NCBI RefSeq assembly: GCF_965363235.1
Contig: NC_134839.1
Span: 77,835,410 to 77,899,409 of the forward strand
Length of the DNA: 64,000 nt
Direction of reading: 5' to 3'
DNA from: Mytilus galloprovincialis
Taxonomy: Eukaryota; Mollusca; Bivalvia; Mytilida; Mytilidae
The notes under the pieces were generated by a model. It worked only from the letters and a program-made list of their open reading frames with translations. It did no database searches and was not told the DNA's origin. Both the position numbers and the translations under genes were made by a program. This document shows, piece by piece, positions 45,331 to 56,572 of this stretch. The number at the start of each line of letters is the position of its first letter. Within the stretch, counting starts at the first letter, position 1.

Positions 45331-46124
45331 GACGGACAAAACCTCACAAGTACTGTTATGTTCTACACGAAAATTTCATTGTCAAATACGATAAAATAAA
45401 ACGAAAATACACGCAACCATCAACACACACAAATATTTTGATGACTTTACAGGAAATATTGCATGTTATGAACTGGAAAATTGTTTCGACATGCAGATCG
45501 AAAGAGAAAATGTTTATTTGTCAGTTCAATGATAAGAAAATAAAAAGTATTCTGCATAAATGTACTTGAATTTAAAAAAAAAAAAAAAAGATTTGTACGG
45601 AAAATGCAATTTACATTTATACTGTAAATACACTTTACTACCTCATGCGAGAATTAACAATTATGTTGAAAATGTATACACACTTTAAATATCAAACACT
45701 TAATCATCAACATTAATTTACAAAAAATATTCGGTAAAGAATTCGATTTAAATAAATTTCGTGCATGAAAACTTTCTGTCCTTAACTACAGTGTTGACAA
45801 TACATGTTATGTGCCTTGACTTTGTATTACCGTTCTGCTTTTCTTCTATTTAACATAATTGGGGACAGAACAGTATTTTTGTATCCTCCCCCTTTTTCCA
45901 AAATCCGTTATTTTTTCGTTTTCTATCAATAACAATTATTTTTGTGTTTTTCTGTATCTAAGTCAACTAAATGTTTTCAAACACAGGAGATCAGTTTGCT
46001 CTGTTTCATCATCACAAACTACTCTTGTGCTACCTACGGTGTTATATGTGTATTCAGTATCAAAGTTATGTATCATTAGGTGTTCTTTTATGGCATGCCG
46101 TTTTTATATTTATTCAAATTTGAA

Positions 46125-46500
46125 GATATCTTATTTATTTAACAAGATATCTTATTAAGTATTAAGATATCTTTAATTTTTATAAGATATCTTATTTAAT
46201 TTGAAAGTAAATAAGATATCTTTATTAGTTTATAAGATATCTCTATTAGTTTATAAGATATCTCTATAAGTTAATAAGATATCTCTAAAAGTTTATAAGA
46301 TATCTCTATTAGTTTATAAGATATCTCTATAAGTTAATAAGATATCTCTATAAGTTAATAAGATATCTCTAAAAGTTTATAAGATATCTCTATTATATTA
46401 GTTTATAAGATATCTCTTTAAGTTAATAAGATATCTCTATTAATTAATAAGATATCTTATAAAGTATATAAGATATCTTACTTCTTTATAAAGATATCTT
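46125..46500. repeat. Left GATATC array
   Basis: About 18 copies of AGATATCT-like cores. The commonest unit is 21 bp, AAGATATCTCTATTAGTTTAT, with variants ATAAGTTAAT and AAAAGTTTAT. All cores are EcoRV sites and self-complementary. Confidence 0.9.
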
Positions 46501-46514
46501 TTAAATACATAGAT

Positions 46515-46860
46515 ATAGGAAGATGTGGTGTGAGTGCCAATGAGACAACTCTCCATACAAATAACAATTTAAAAAGTAAACCATTATAGGTTAAAGTACG
46601 GCCTTCAACACGGAGCCTTATCTCACACCGAACAACAAGCTATAAAGGGCCCCAAAATTACTAGTGTAAAACCATTCAAACGGGAAAACCAACGGTCTAA
46701 TCTATATAAACAAAACGAGAAACGAGAAACACGTATATATTACATAAACAAACGACAACTACTGTACATCAGATTCCTGACTTAGGACAGGTGCAAACAT
46801 TTGCAGCGGGATTAAACGTTTTAATGGATCCAAACCTTCTCCCTTTTTCTGAAACAATAG
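46515..46860 (+). repeat. R1 copy nested in the GATATC element
   Basis: GGAAGATGTGGTGTGAGTGC, ATTATAGGTTAAAGTACGGC and CTTCAACACGGAGCC at the start, GATTCCTGACTTAGGACAGG at the end. R7 words (GAGAGTACTCGCAGTTACTG) follow at about 47270-47360. Confidence 0.65.
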
Positions 46861-47538
46861 CATAACATCACAACAAAGAAAAACATACGATAAAATATCA
46901 ATTGGCAGACTTAACTCAATCAAAAAACGTATGATTAAACAATGAACGAATAAATTTGATCTGCGATATCTGAATACAAATGCACAGTTAAATAAATATT
47001 AGAGACAAACATTCATGACCAAAAAGCTAACAAACAAATTCAAAAACAGGACATGACTGAGAAATATTTAACCAATCAATGTTCACTTTAGAAAAAAAAA
47101 CGGTTTTTTTATAATCTTGAAGTTTATACAAATGTTGTAAGAATAAGTGAAAAATTGAAGATATTACAAATAATCAAAGCTGGTGTACAGACAAGATCCA
47201 TATAAATAAAAAATAACAAAAAAGCATTATAAACAGTATCAACAGGTCGAATTAACAAGAAAATACGATTTGAGAGTACTCGCAGTTACTGACAGCTAGT
47301 TAAAAGCCAAAACCAATTAATAATAAAAAATCATGCATCAGAGACTAAAATCGACTAAAACACATCACAGGGATTTAGTATTTTAACGTCATGTTAAAAT
47401 AGTCAAAGAAGACATGACTTGTGCAATGCCAAAAATAAATGTATCGACAGGTAGTAGTATAGTGAAGAGCGACTTCTATAGAAATAAAAGTTAACGTGTC
47501 TGTGTCTCTATACATCTCGCCTCAAAAGATAATGAAAT

Positions 47539-48085
47539 TTAGTTATGTTTTAATTTGCTAATGACAATATCAATATTAGTGTCAATGTGAACTATATTCA
47601 GAGATCTTATTACAATATTGGTACGATAACCCTTACTTATAAGTTTGTTTAAAGGTTCGATGAGTTTACAAGGATCACATAGTGATTTCCTCGCTTTAAG
47701 TACAATATTACCATAAAATTTAGGATGTGAAATACCATTTTTAATAAGCTTTCTACAGGTATAGCCAAATTTACTAATCAAATCTTTGTATCTGTGAAAG
47801 AATTTAGTAAAAGTTTTAAGTAATGTATGGTATCGAAATCCCTGACACAACAATTTACCAGTGATGCATTGATTACGTTCGTTAAAATCTATGACATCAG
47901 AACACACACGGGCAAACCGAACGAGTTGCGATATATAAACACCGTATGATGGAGCCAAAGGCACATCGCCGTCTAAAAAAGGAAAATTAACAATAGGAAA
48001 TGAAAAATCGTCTCTTTTGTCGTAAATTTTAAGTTTCCCGTTTGAAATTGAAATGTCTAAATCTAGAAAAGGACAACTGCTGCTG
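47539..48085 (-). mobile_element. PLE C-terminal reverse transcriptase fragment
   Basis: On the minus strand, from 48085: SSCPFLDLDI, KRDDFSFPIVNFPF, then an open frame with PSYGVYISQLVRFARVCSDV, NGISHPKFYGNIV and a Lys-rich end. The same C-terminal family is found at 61545-61920. The fragment starts right at the edge of the right GATATC array, so the array cut or captured it. Confidence 0.75.
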
Positions 48086-48089
48086 TTTA

Positions 48090-48502
48090 TAAGATATCTT
48101 TATAAGATATCTTATTAATTAATAGAGATATCTTATAAACTAATAGAGATATCTTATTAATTAATAGAGATATCTTATAAACTGATAGAGATATCTTATT
48201 AACTTATGGAGATATCTTATTAAGTAAATAAGATACTCTATTATTAACTATATAAAAGATATCTTATATAGTTAATAAGATATCTTATAAATTAATAGAG
48301 ATATCTTATATTTTAAATAAGATATCTTATATATTTAATAAGATATCTTTATAAACATTTTAATAAGATATCTTATTTAATATATAAGATATCTTATTTA
48401 ATAAATCAGATATCTCAATTAATATATAAGATATCTCATTTTGTTATTAAGATATCTCAATTAGTTTATAAGATATCTTATTTAACTAAATAAGATATCT
48501 CG
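48090..48502. repeat. Right GATATC array
   Basis: About 19 GATATC cores. Many units read as the reverse of the left-array unit (AGAGATATCTTATAAACTAAT), so the arrays are inverted relative to each other. Confidence 0.9.
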
Positions 48503-48540
48503 AAATTGAATTAATATAATAACGGCGTGCCATATTCTTT

Positions 48541-49269
48541 CCTATGCTTTCCTAGAAGATTTCTGATTTTTTTTACATTCTTTGCAGTCACTACGATGTT
48601 TGAAAGGCTATTCCATACTTCCACTACTCTGTTAGTAAAGTAATATTATCTTATGTCTAGTCCGCTTCTGTTTTTTACCAATTTCGTCGATTTGCCTCTT
48701 GTTGTCGAGCGGGTGTTTCGAATAAATAAACCTTTTGTTACTTTCGAGTCATATACCCCTGTTGTTATTTGTAGGTTTCTATCATTTCGCCTCTTAGCCT
48801 TTTAATTTTTCAAAATTTTAAATCGTTCTTCGTATCATAAGAACATAAATATACTACAAATAACTTGAATTTGCTATTTGCTATCAATTCCTAGCGGTCA
48901 CTGATACAATGATATATCAGTGACCGCTGTGGTGAAGAATATTGATGACTTAAGATTCCAAAAAGTTTTGCCAAATACAGTAAAATAGTAGAAATATATT
49001 TAGTTTAAATTTCTAATACAATTTCTCCTAAATCAAACAGACAATATGTCATTGTCTAAGTACAGTCTTCAGTTTGTCCAGCCTTTGTTATTCGTTTTGT
49101 CCTTACACGCTGTTCATTGGTTTTAATGAGTTTTCGATTTTAAAAAATGTTGGCCTCAAGCATTCCTGAATAGATATTTATACGAGTTTATATATATTAA
49201 CGTTAGGAGTGATGAGATGGTAAAGGCTCACATTGTCTGCTTGACAACATTTATGTACGTTTCGGCAAT
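48541..49269. other. No gene seen; one small perfect hairpin
   Basis: AGCGGTCACTGATA at 48893-48906 is followed after 8 bases by its exact reverse complement (48915-48928). The rest is AT-rich without coding signal. Confidence 0.5.
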
Positions 49270-49695
49270 AAAGATAATCGACATGTTGTAGGTATTCCTA
49301 TGAACACCAATTCTGCCCCTTCAAAATCAGATGTGTTTCTATACTAGTATGGCCAAACTCAGTAAAGAACCGTCTTAATTTCATTTATTTGACTAATTCA
49401 AGAACACTTACTGTTTTTCGTTCAAAAAATATTCAAATCATACTGGAGAAACTTTATTCAAAGGAACTTGCTTTAAATAAATAAAATATCAACAGCAGTA
49501 ACTGTTCTTTCCTAGATTAAGATATTTCAGTATTACATCAGAAACTCTACACAACAATTCACGTCAAAAGAGTTGATTTTTCTATCCATTATTGTTAGTT
49601 TTCCTTTTTAGGACGGTGGCGTTTCTTTGACACCGTCGTACGGTGTTTATCTATCCCAAATCGTTCAATATGCTTGTTTCTACAGTACCGTTTTG
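49270..49695 (+). mobile_element. PLE reverse transcriptase remnant
   Basis: GIPMNTNSAP near 49293 matches the PLE motif GIPMGTNCAP; near 49600-49680 are SFPFL-like and PSYGVYLSQIVQYAC-like blocks. Much of the middle is missing or decayed. Confidence 0.6.
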
Positions 49696-50685
49696 GTTTT
49701 TAATTAGCATAATCTATGTATAAATAGTAAATTATCAGGTCAGGGAATTGGTTACCGCGGATTACTTTCCACAGATATACGTAATTGGTTTGCAAGTTGT
49801 GCTGTACCTGTAAAACATATATCAAGGGAATAGCACATCCTAAATAATACGATAATGTTGTTAAGTTAGCACTGAAATTTAGATACCACCCGGATAAACT
49901 TATCAATCCTTAAATGAACTTTATATACAAGGATACCTATTCAAGCTGTAAGATTTAGATTTATTTGTTTAAATATTGATTTTGTTATCAGTAAAAATTA
50001 TAACCACATGCAATTATGGCCCATAGAAAAATGAATATCCGAAATTGTCAACACGAGATGACTTTTTTTTTAAGGTTGGCAATTTTGGATATTCATCGCT
50101 TCTAAGGGACCACAATTGTTTTTATCATGCTGAACTAACAAATTAGCTACTGAGAAAGGGCCGTTTGGACCATTACAAAAGCACTTACCTTACTGTACAG
50201 AAACAAACACAAGATAACGTTTGAAAATAAATTTGTGTCTTAGTATATCTCGTATATATATATAAAACTTTTTAAAACATTGATGGCCTGGTAAGAACCA
50301 TCTATAAGAGATTTCATCGGTACAAGGTGCATGTCCAATTGATAAAGCCTTGTAACTTGTTTGCACGTCACTCTATGGACTTCCTGTAACGTGAACATTG
50401 CCATTTTGTTTACTTTAGGCCTGCGACTTTTATTTTCACGGGAGATAACTCGAATACCAATCAAAAAACTCAAAAGGTCATTTGCGGTTATTCACCGCCG
50501 CTGTAAATTTCAAGGGATATTCGTCAGTCCCTACAATTGAATGTAAATTAACTGAAATATTCCATGTCACGTGAATTTTTTTTAAATATATATAACTAAA
50601 GGTATAATGATAGTTAAATATGTTCTTCCGCTGTACTACAATCTGTTGATACCTAATTTTAGCATTTTATCTAGCTGTTAATGAC
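49696..50685. other. No gene seen
   Basis: AT-rich sequence with a (TA)n tract near 50257-50265 and no supported exon. Confidence 0.3.
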
Positions 50686-50689
50686 GTCT

Positions 50690-51200
50690 TTACACTAAAT
50701 CCATTGAATGTTGGATATGTACTGATTGATATTTTAGTCTTAGATATAAGATTTATTCTATAAGCTGTTGTGGACTTTGAACTAGCTGTCAATAACTGTC
50801 AGTACTCTCATATTTGTACTTACTGTCTGTTTAGTTGTTAGGGTTTATGAATGGATATATACCCTGCTATGTCATGTCTGTGTTTTTCTTTGATGTTCCT
50901 TTGTATCGATCTGATGAATTGAATCTTTTTTTAACTAATTTTTATAATTTGTTCTATGTTGTGCTTCTACTGCATTGTCCCAGGTTAGGGTAGGGTAAAG
51001 CGATCACATATATGTTAAACCCCGCCACATTCTTATGTGCCTGAGTGTCCTAAGTCAGGAGCTAGAAGTCAAGTGGTTGTCGCTGGTTAATGTCTGTCAT
51101 ATTTGTTTTTCGTAACAGTTGACTCTTGTTGCTTATTTCCACTTCATTTGAACGTGGTGGATAGTTCTCCCATTGGCAACAAATACCACATCTCATATTT
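50690..51200 (-). repeat. R7-R1 copy
   Basis: R7 block (TAACTGTCAGTACTCTCATA) at about 50795-50815, then the R1 end (TGTCCTAAGTCAGGAGC) and R1 start (CTCCCATTGGCAACAAATAC). Same order as 1886-2535. Confidence 0.6.
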
Positions 51201-51761
51201 ATTTTAGAACATGTTTGAGAACCCGGGTCTACACCCTTTACATGGGTTATGGGTATCAGAAAAATCGACTCCATATTTTATTCTTCGTCATACTAGGTTT
51301 TGCATTAAAAAATGAACATAATTCGTTGCATTCCACATCAAAATTATCTACATATACCGGATAAAATTACCTGTGAAACATATTGAACTGATAAAGTGTG
51401 TATGATTTATTATTTTAATGGATTCTAAAACTTCCTCAGGTAAGATGAAAGATATATATATACAGTTGTAATCGTCTTTACTTGTTACAATAATCTTGTT
51501 GACATTTTTAACAGAAAATGGCCCAAAGTGTTGAATATATATCAGCTCAAGTTTTGTATATACAGAATGGCGTAAATTGGAAATATACTACAACATTACT
51601 GGGCGGCTAATTAAATACTCATTGCCATGGTTCAAACATTAATATACTACCCGTAACGCCTGCAGGACAAATAACTAGTAAATATTTATAAAATACACGT
51701 ATTTTTCTTCATTCTTTTGTGGTTTTGATCAAGTCGGGTTTTTCTTTTAAATTAATTTCAG

Positions 51762-51873
51762 ACATGTCCACTGTCGGAGACAATTGAGTACTGTAATATG
51801 ACATCAAAAACGACTGACAAAATTGGTGATGTTCCATCTAAAGCAAAAGATAAAAAGCCTGAGTGTATCAGAG
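51762..51873 (+). CDS. Next-to-last exon of a gene ending in an A20-like zinc finger
   Basis: TTAATTTCAG acceptor, 37 codons in phase 0, then AGAG|GTAATA (phase 1). It codes TCPLSETIEYCNMTSKTTDK and then a Lys-rich stretch ending KKPECIR. No domain is recognised in this exon alone. It joins in frame to 56265-56572. The intron between holds the 4.1 kb TTAA element, which begins only 26 bases after the donor. Further upstream exons were not found. Confidence 0.55.
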
Positions 51874-51899
51874 GTAATATATTGTATAGAAATAATTAA

Positions 51900-52686
51900 T
51901 AGTTATCCCATAAGGACGCGGTGTGTCAGTGTAAGATCATCCCGATGGCCGGAGGCCAGAGGGTTATCTTACAGTGACACACCAAGTCCGAATGGGATAA
52001 CTATTTTACATCCCAGCTGTTTTAGATTAGACGAAAAACCATTCACAATTCATAAAATCTAGTTTAGAACGCCACACAACCATTATAATATACTTTATAT
52101 ATTACTATATGATGTATACCCTTTATGACCCCCTAACACGATGAGTAGATATCAAACAATGTCAACTCGCCCCACTGGTCAATCGGCCCACACTATATCG
52201 CCACATCGCCACTTTATGAAAAAATCGCTCCACTCTTGTAACCGACTCGCCCAACTTTAAAAAAAAGTGTAAACTCAAATTGAACAATCAGTCTGACAAC
52301 TCATTTATTTAACGAAAAGGATTTAAACCCCACTGAGTAAAGGTCCGCCAACTCGCCCCAGTTATAAAAATATCTTGCTTCCTTTAAGTATGTTAAATTT
52401 CTGTTAGTTCGTATCCAGTCGTCCTGGTGAAGTGGTATGTGTCGTGGCTTGATATGCTAAAGGTCTTGAGTTCGAATCCCAGCATATACACTGGATTTTT
52501 TCTACGTGAATTTTGATAGATAGTCTTCTCCTTCTTCTTATAAGTTTTATACTGGATTTGACATTCCCGCGAAAATGTTACAGAACAAAGGAAAGCATGC
52601 ATAACAAAGAAACTTAAACTGGGGTGATCTGGTAGGGGTGATCCGGCTCAGATCACCCCTGTTAGAACAAAGGAGCTGGGATGTAA
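51900..52686 (+). repeat. Left inverted arm
   Basis: It begins with a hairpin of about 110 bp (TAGTTATCCC at 51900 against GGGATAACTA at 52000-52009), then an AT-rich part, a tRNA-like unit (52413-52496), and ends AAGGAGCTGGGATGTAA. Confidence 0.85.
52413..52496 (+). ncRNA. tRNA-like unit with Pol III boxes (left arm)
   Basis: Perfect A box TGGTGAAGTGG (52425-52435), B box GTTCGAATC (52470-52478), a 7-pair acceptor-like stem (ATCCAGT with ACTGGAT) and T6 at 52496-52501. It is too irregular in the T and anticodon arms to call a working tRNA; a tRNA-derived Pol III unit fits better. Confidence 0.55.
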
Positions 52687-53517
52687 TTACTGTACTTGAT
52701 ACAAAAATTACATAAGTGTTTTGATAACAGTACATAACAATTAATTTCTCTATCCTTTACCCTAGTATCCCCCATTCTAAACTGAAAGACGAATTCTTGT
52801 TTCATGAAATGTTATTTCCATCACAGATAAACATATCTTGTTTTATGTAGGATATGTAATACTTTGTTAACAAAATCCTATTCTAACAAAACATTCTCTG
52901 AAATGGACATCAACAGGATAATGGATTTTTGTACTGACTCAATTTGTGTTATTTTCGAAACTTCCTCTTGAATAAAAAAATCGGTAATAAAATAGACACA
53001 ACTGTGACCCCCTTTCTTTTCGATCTATTAGATATGCTTCATACAGGAGCTAACCAGGAAGAATGCGCAGACATCATTATCTTTTGACTTCACGTTGCCG
53101 TCTGTAGATTATTTCCTCTCACAAAAAATTACAACAAATGGAAGTCGTTAACGACCTTGACTGGCTATACAGGCTGAGCCCTTGCACGGTCGCAAAAATA
53201 ATTATAAGTGTTGTTACTATATCAAATGCATCTATTCAATCGGAATAATAAATACTACAAATACAGTTGATCGAGTCTGCTTCATATTTCGACTTACATC
53301 TAGATATTGACAATACGGTTTGGTTGGAAATAAAACTTAAAGACAAAAGAGATGATTTCACTTTTCTAATGTGATCTTTCCATTTCTTTGTAGCAATACT
53401 CCATTAGCGCATGTATATAGAGTGTTTCACTCCGATGTCCAGGGCATGTATTTCTCATCTTGATTTTCTTGATAGAGGGTGCTGCTTACAACTAAGTGCT
53501 TAAACAAAGTGTTTCAA

Positions 53518-53981
53518 GGTGTAATACTACCAAATCATGGTACGTCACATCCGGTTGTATACGAAAGTAGGTCTAAAAAAATATTCCCTTGAATTTGACA
53601 GTTGTAGGTAATTATTCCTACATTTTATTGCAGTAAAAACATTTCTGTGTCATAAACATGTGTCTTGGGTTTTTCAAAACACCATTATTTTTTATTTGGG
53701 ATTTCTATAGAAAATTTTGTAATCTTGAGGTTACATGGTGACTAAACCTTGTACACAGATAAAATAAGGGGAGACATTTGATTGGTTAACTTCCAATGAT
53801 GGTTATTTTCTTATATGCAATGAAATGTTATGTGAATTTTTCTCTATAGTACTGGACAGGATAAAATTTTACTCATGCCAAGTATTTCTTTATTTGAAAA
53901 AAAGATAAATTCTGCACATTTTTTTGAAAAGTGAAAATTTAACAAAGACTAATAGGGGAAAATCAATGGTGGTATTACACC
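53518..53981. mobile_element. 464-bp MITE
   Basis: Inverted ends GGTGTAATACTACC and GGTGGTATTACACC, with TCAA (or TCAAG) on both sides (53514-53517 and 53982-53985). Removing it leaves one continuous PLE reading through the site, which confirms the borders. Non-coding. Confidence 0.8.
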
Positions 53982-54162
53982 TCAAGTGATTAAGCTGTAA
54001 TCACCCGTAGGTACATTTTGCCGAAGCAATCACGCGTTTGTTTACCGTTATTGAATATCTGTTTCACAGATGCCGACGTATATGTTCCCATTGTCGTAAC
54101 TACAATCCTGTTCTCTTTTCTCTGAATGTGTACGGATGTCACATGCGGAGCAGGATCTGTTT

Positions 54163-54335
54163 ACAATTTCAGAGCACTTGAGATCACACCCAGTTTTTGG
54201 AGGGGTTCGTGTTGCATAGTCTGTAGTTTTCGATGTTGTGTTAGTGCGCGTTGTTTGTCTTTTGATCTTTTTATTTTTTTGCCATGACGTTGTCAGTTTA
54301 TTCTACGATATTGAATGTCCTTTTAGTATCTTTTG
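54163..54335 (+). repeat. R3 copy
   Basis: GAGCACTTGAGATCACACCC at the start and CCATGACGTTGTCAGTTTAT near the end; same order as 4748-4935. Confidence 0.65.
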
Positions 54336-55206
54336 ACTTGTTGCTGCGCATATTCTGGCTTACATCTAGATTTTCATATCAAAGGTCGGTTGAGAACCAA
54401 CTTTTACGACAACAATTAATTATTACAGCTTTCCAATTGTGAACCTTTAATTTCTATGAAGCAACATTCAAGCAACAACAGGAAATTGAGTATACATTTC
54501 CAAATTCATACAATATTCTACTGCTTGCTTTTCTTATCATGATTTTGCTAACATCTAAGATATTGAGTTAAGGGTTCCAAGAGGTAAAATTGAAGTCAAT
54601 TATTTTCAATTTTTTACGGACGCAATAATGAGTTGGTTGACTGAAATTAAATAATTATATTATAGTTGACCACGGATATGTTTCCAACTGTCGTAGTCTA
54701 AATTCCGACCTATTTGGCTTCAATTGTCACATCATTGAATTTGCAATAAACTAGAGCAACATGACGGGTGCCAAAAGTTGAACAGGATTTATATATTCTT
54801 CAGGAACGTAAGCGATTTTTCGGTAGTGATCATGTTGCTCAGGTTTAATTGTTCTATTAAGTGCTTTATGAACTTGTTTGACTTTTGTTTTCCCGATGGG
54901 TTGTCATTTTCTCTCGACTTACAAGTTTTGAATGTATCGTTTGCATCTATTTAACATACATTTTATTTTAGTGTTACAATCTTCATGTGTTTTTATGTCT
55001 TCGTTGTTTTCTTATTATCTTAACTGATGTATGAGTGGACCCTGGTGTTATTCAATACTATAGAAACTGATATATTTATAAGGGAATAAAAGGTGTTGTG
55101 CAAGTCACATCCTGTATATCAATTAATCAATCAATTTGTAATCTTTACACACATAAATCCTTTGGTATATAATGTAAGAAAGGTGTTTGTAATTATTTTT
55201 TCTTTC

Positions 55207-55984
55207 TTACATCCCAGCTCCTTTGTTCTAACATTAGCCGGATCACCCCTACCAGATCACCCCAGTTTAAGTTTCTTTGTTATGCATGCTTTCCTTTGTT
55301 CTGTAACATTTTCGCGGGAATGTCAAATCCAGTATAAAACTTATAAGAAGAAGGAGAAGACTATCTATCAAAATTCACGTAGAAAAAATCCAGTGTATAT
55401 GCTGGGATTCGAACTCAAGACCTTTAGCATATCAAGCCACGACACATACCACTTCACCAGGACGACTGGATACGAACTAACAGAAATTTAACATACTTAA
55501 AGGAAGCAAGATATTTTTATAACTGGGGCGAGTTGGCGGACCTTTACTCAGTGGGGTTTAAATCCTTTTCGTTAAATAAATGAGTTGTCAGACTGATTGT
55601 TCAATTTGAGTTTACACTTTTTTTTAAAGTTGGGCGAGTCGGTTACAAGAGTGGAGCGATTTTTTCATAAAGTGGCGATGTGGCGATATAGTGTGGGCCG
55701 ATTGACCAGTGGGGCGAGTTGACATTGTTTGATATCTACTCATCGTGTTAGGGGGTCATAAAGGGTATACATCATATAGTAATATATAAAGTATATTATA
55801 ATGGTTGTGTGGCGTTCTAAACTAGATTTTATGAATTGTGAATGGTTTTTCGTCTAATCTAAAACAGCTGGGATGTAAAATAGTTATCCCATTCGGACTT
55901 GGTGTGTCACTGTAAGATAACCCTCTGGCCTCCGGCCATCGGGATGATCTTACACTGACACACCGCGTCCTTATGGGATAACTA
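55207..55984 (-). repeat. Right inverted arm
   Basis: Reverse complement of 51900-52686, including the tRNA-like unit and the terminal hairpin. A 69-codon open frame is identical in the two arms, showing how little they have diverged; the frame itself has no support as a gene. Confidence 0.85.
55388..55471 (-). ncRNA. tRNA-like unit with Pol III boxes (right arm)
   Basis: Same sequence as 52413-52496 on the other strand: A box at 55449-55459 and B box at about 55406-55414 (reverse). Transcripts from the two copies would run toward the centre of the element. Confidence 0.55.
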
Positions 55985-56264
55985 TTAAGGAAAAGCTTCA
56001 TTGTAGTTCAAATATCATAGGAACAATGAACAGTACTGTGTATAAAAAAGTTCACAGCAATAGCCCTATTTGAACGCGTGTTCACATGCATCTTTATTTA
56101 CGCGTTTAGCTCATTGTCGACACAGAATCCTTTAAGTATTTTAAGATTGTATTTCCAAGTCAAGCTTTCAAAATAACTCATTTACCATTTATTTTAAGTA
56201 ACAACATATCAGTGAATTAGTAAATAACTTCCAAGCTTTATATATGTATTTTTTTATTTTACAG

Positions 56265-56572
56265 ATGAACATAAACAATTTGACAAAGAACGTTGTTCGA
56301 ATAAGACCAAATCAGTGATTATACCGACAAAACTTAATGTTATTCAAGTAACTACAGTGGCCAAAGAAGAGGACGACGACGATTTGTGTATTATGAGAAT
56401 TAAACGCTCATGTACTGATAATACTTTTAATCGGCCCCTGATTCGACATGGAAGTGTTTGTGTTCGTGATGGTTGTAAAAATGTAGGTAGAAGTGAGACA
56501 AACGGGCAATGCTTATATTGTTTTACTTCCGACATACAGAAACGTCGACATGGGAAGTTTATTCCGGATTAG
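56265..56572 (+). CDS. Last exon: acidic linker and A20-like zinc finger
   Basis: TTTTATTTTACAG acceptor; phase 1 joins G of the previous exon to AT. It codes DEHKQFDKERC, a linker with AKEEDDDDLC, then CVRDGCKNVGRSETNGQCLYC, followed by a basic end (QKRRHGKF) and TAG. The C-x4-C...C-x2-C pattern with the G-x2-ET-x-G centre is like A20-type fingers, which in known proteins (A20, Cezanne, Rabex-5, ZFAND) bind ubiquitin. That role is inference. The finger at the very C-terminus recalls OTU-type deubiquitinases, but no catalytic domain is in view. Confidence 0.65.

Larger units (their letters stand above)
46089..48534. mobile_element. 2.45-kb TIR element with GATATC-array arms
   Basis: Ends TATGGCATGCCG and CGGCGTGCCATA are inverted, and the homology runs inward about 45 bp. 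The 6-bp word TTCTTT lies outside both ends (46083-46088 and 48535-48540). Inside each end is an array of the palindrome GATATC (18 and 19 copies). The interior holds an R1-R7 repeat (46515-47360) and a minus-strand PLE piece (47539-48085), so it was a target for later insertions or carried them along. No transposase is seen. The superfamily is not assigned; 6-bp duplications are known for IS3EU/Dada-like groups. Confidence 0.7.
52990..54420 (+). mobile_element. PLE remnant in the middle of the TTAA element
   Basis: KDKRDDF-like coding near 53345, an LLTTKCLNKVFQ-like block near 53480-53515 that resumes after the MITE at 53982, and a second worn piece near 54340-54480. Badly decayed. A MITE and an R3 copy interrupt it. 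Confidence 0.5.
51900..55984. mobile_element. 4.1-kb element with about 780-bp inverted arms and TTAA flanks
   Basis: Left arm 51900-52686 and right arm 55207-55984 are inverted copies, almost identical; the main difference is a 12-bp insert near 52655. The ends read TAGTTATCCC, and TTAA lies outside both (51896-51899 and 55985-55988). TTAA targeting is typical of piggyBac- and Kolobok-type transposons. The 2.5-kb middle has no transposase; it holds PLE debris, a MITE and an R3 copy. It lies wholly inside an intron. The near identity of the arms means recent insertion or gene conversion. Alternative: a host inverted duplication with chance TTAA ends, which is less likely. Confidence 0.8.

Noticed and set aside
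46125-48502. GATATC arrays as a CRISPR-like repeat array
   Set aside because: Units are contiguous 21-bp satellite without unique spacers, and the DNA is eukaryotic.
51516-51610. ATGGCCCAAAGTGTTG as a further exon of the zinc-finger gene
   Set aside because: It follows an ACAG, but the frame ends in TAA within 100 bases and has no matching donor.
52393-52602. A 69-codon open frame identical in both arms of the TTAA element
   Set aside because: Identity is explained by the inverted arms. The frame runs through the tRNA-like unit and has no protein motif.
51900-55984. A Polinton/Maverick reading of the long-armed element
   Set aside because: It is far too short, has TTAA flanks and shows no polymerase, integrase or capsid-type coding.
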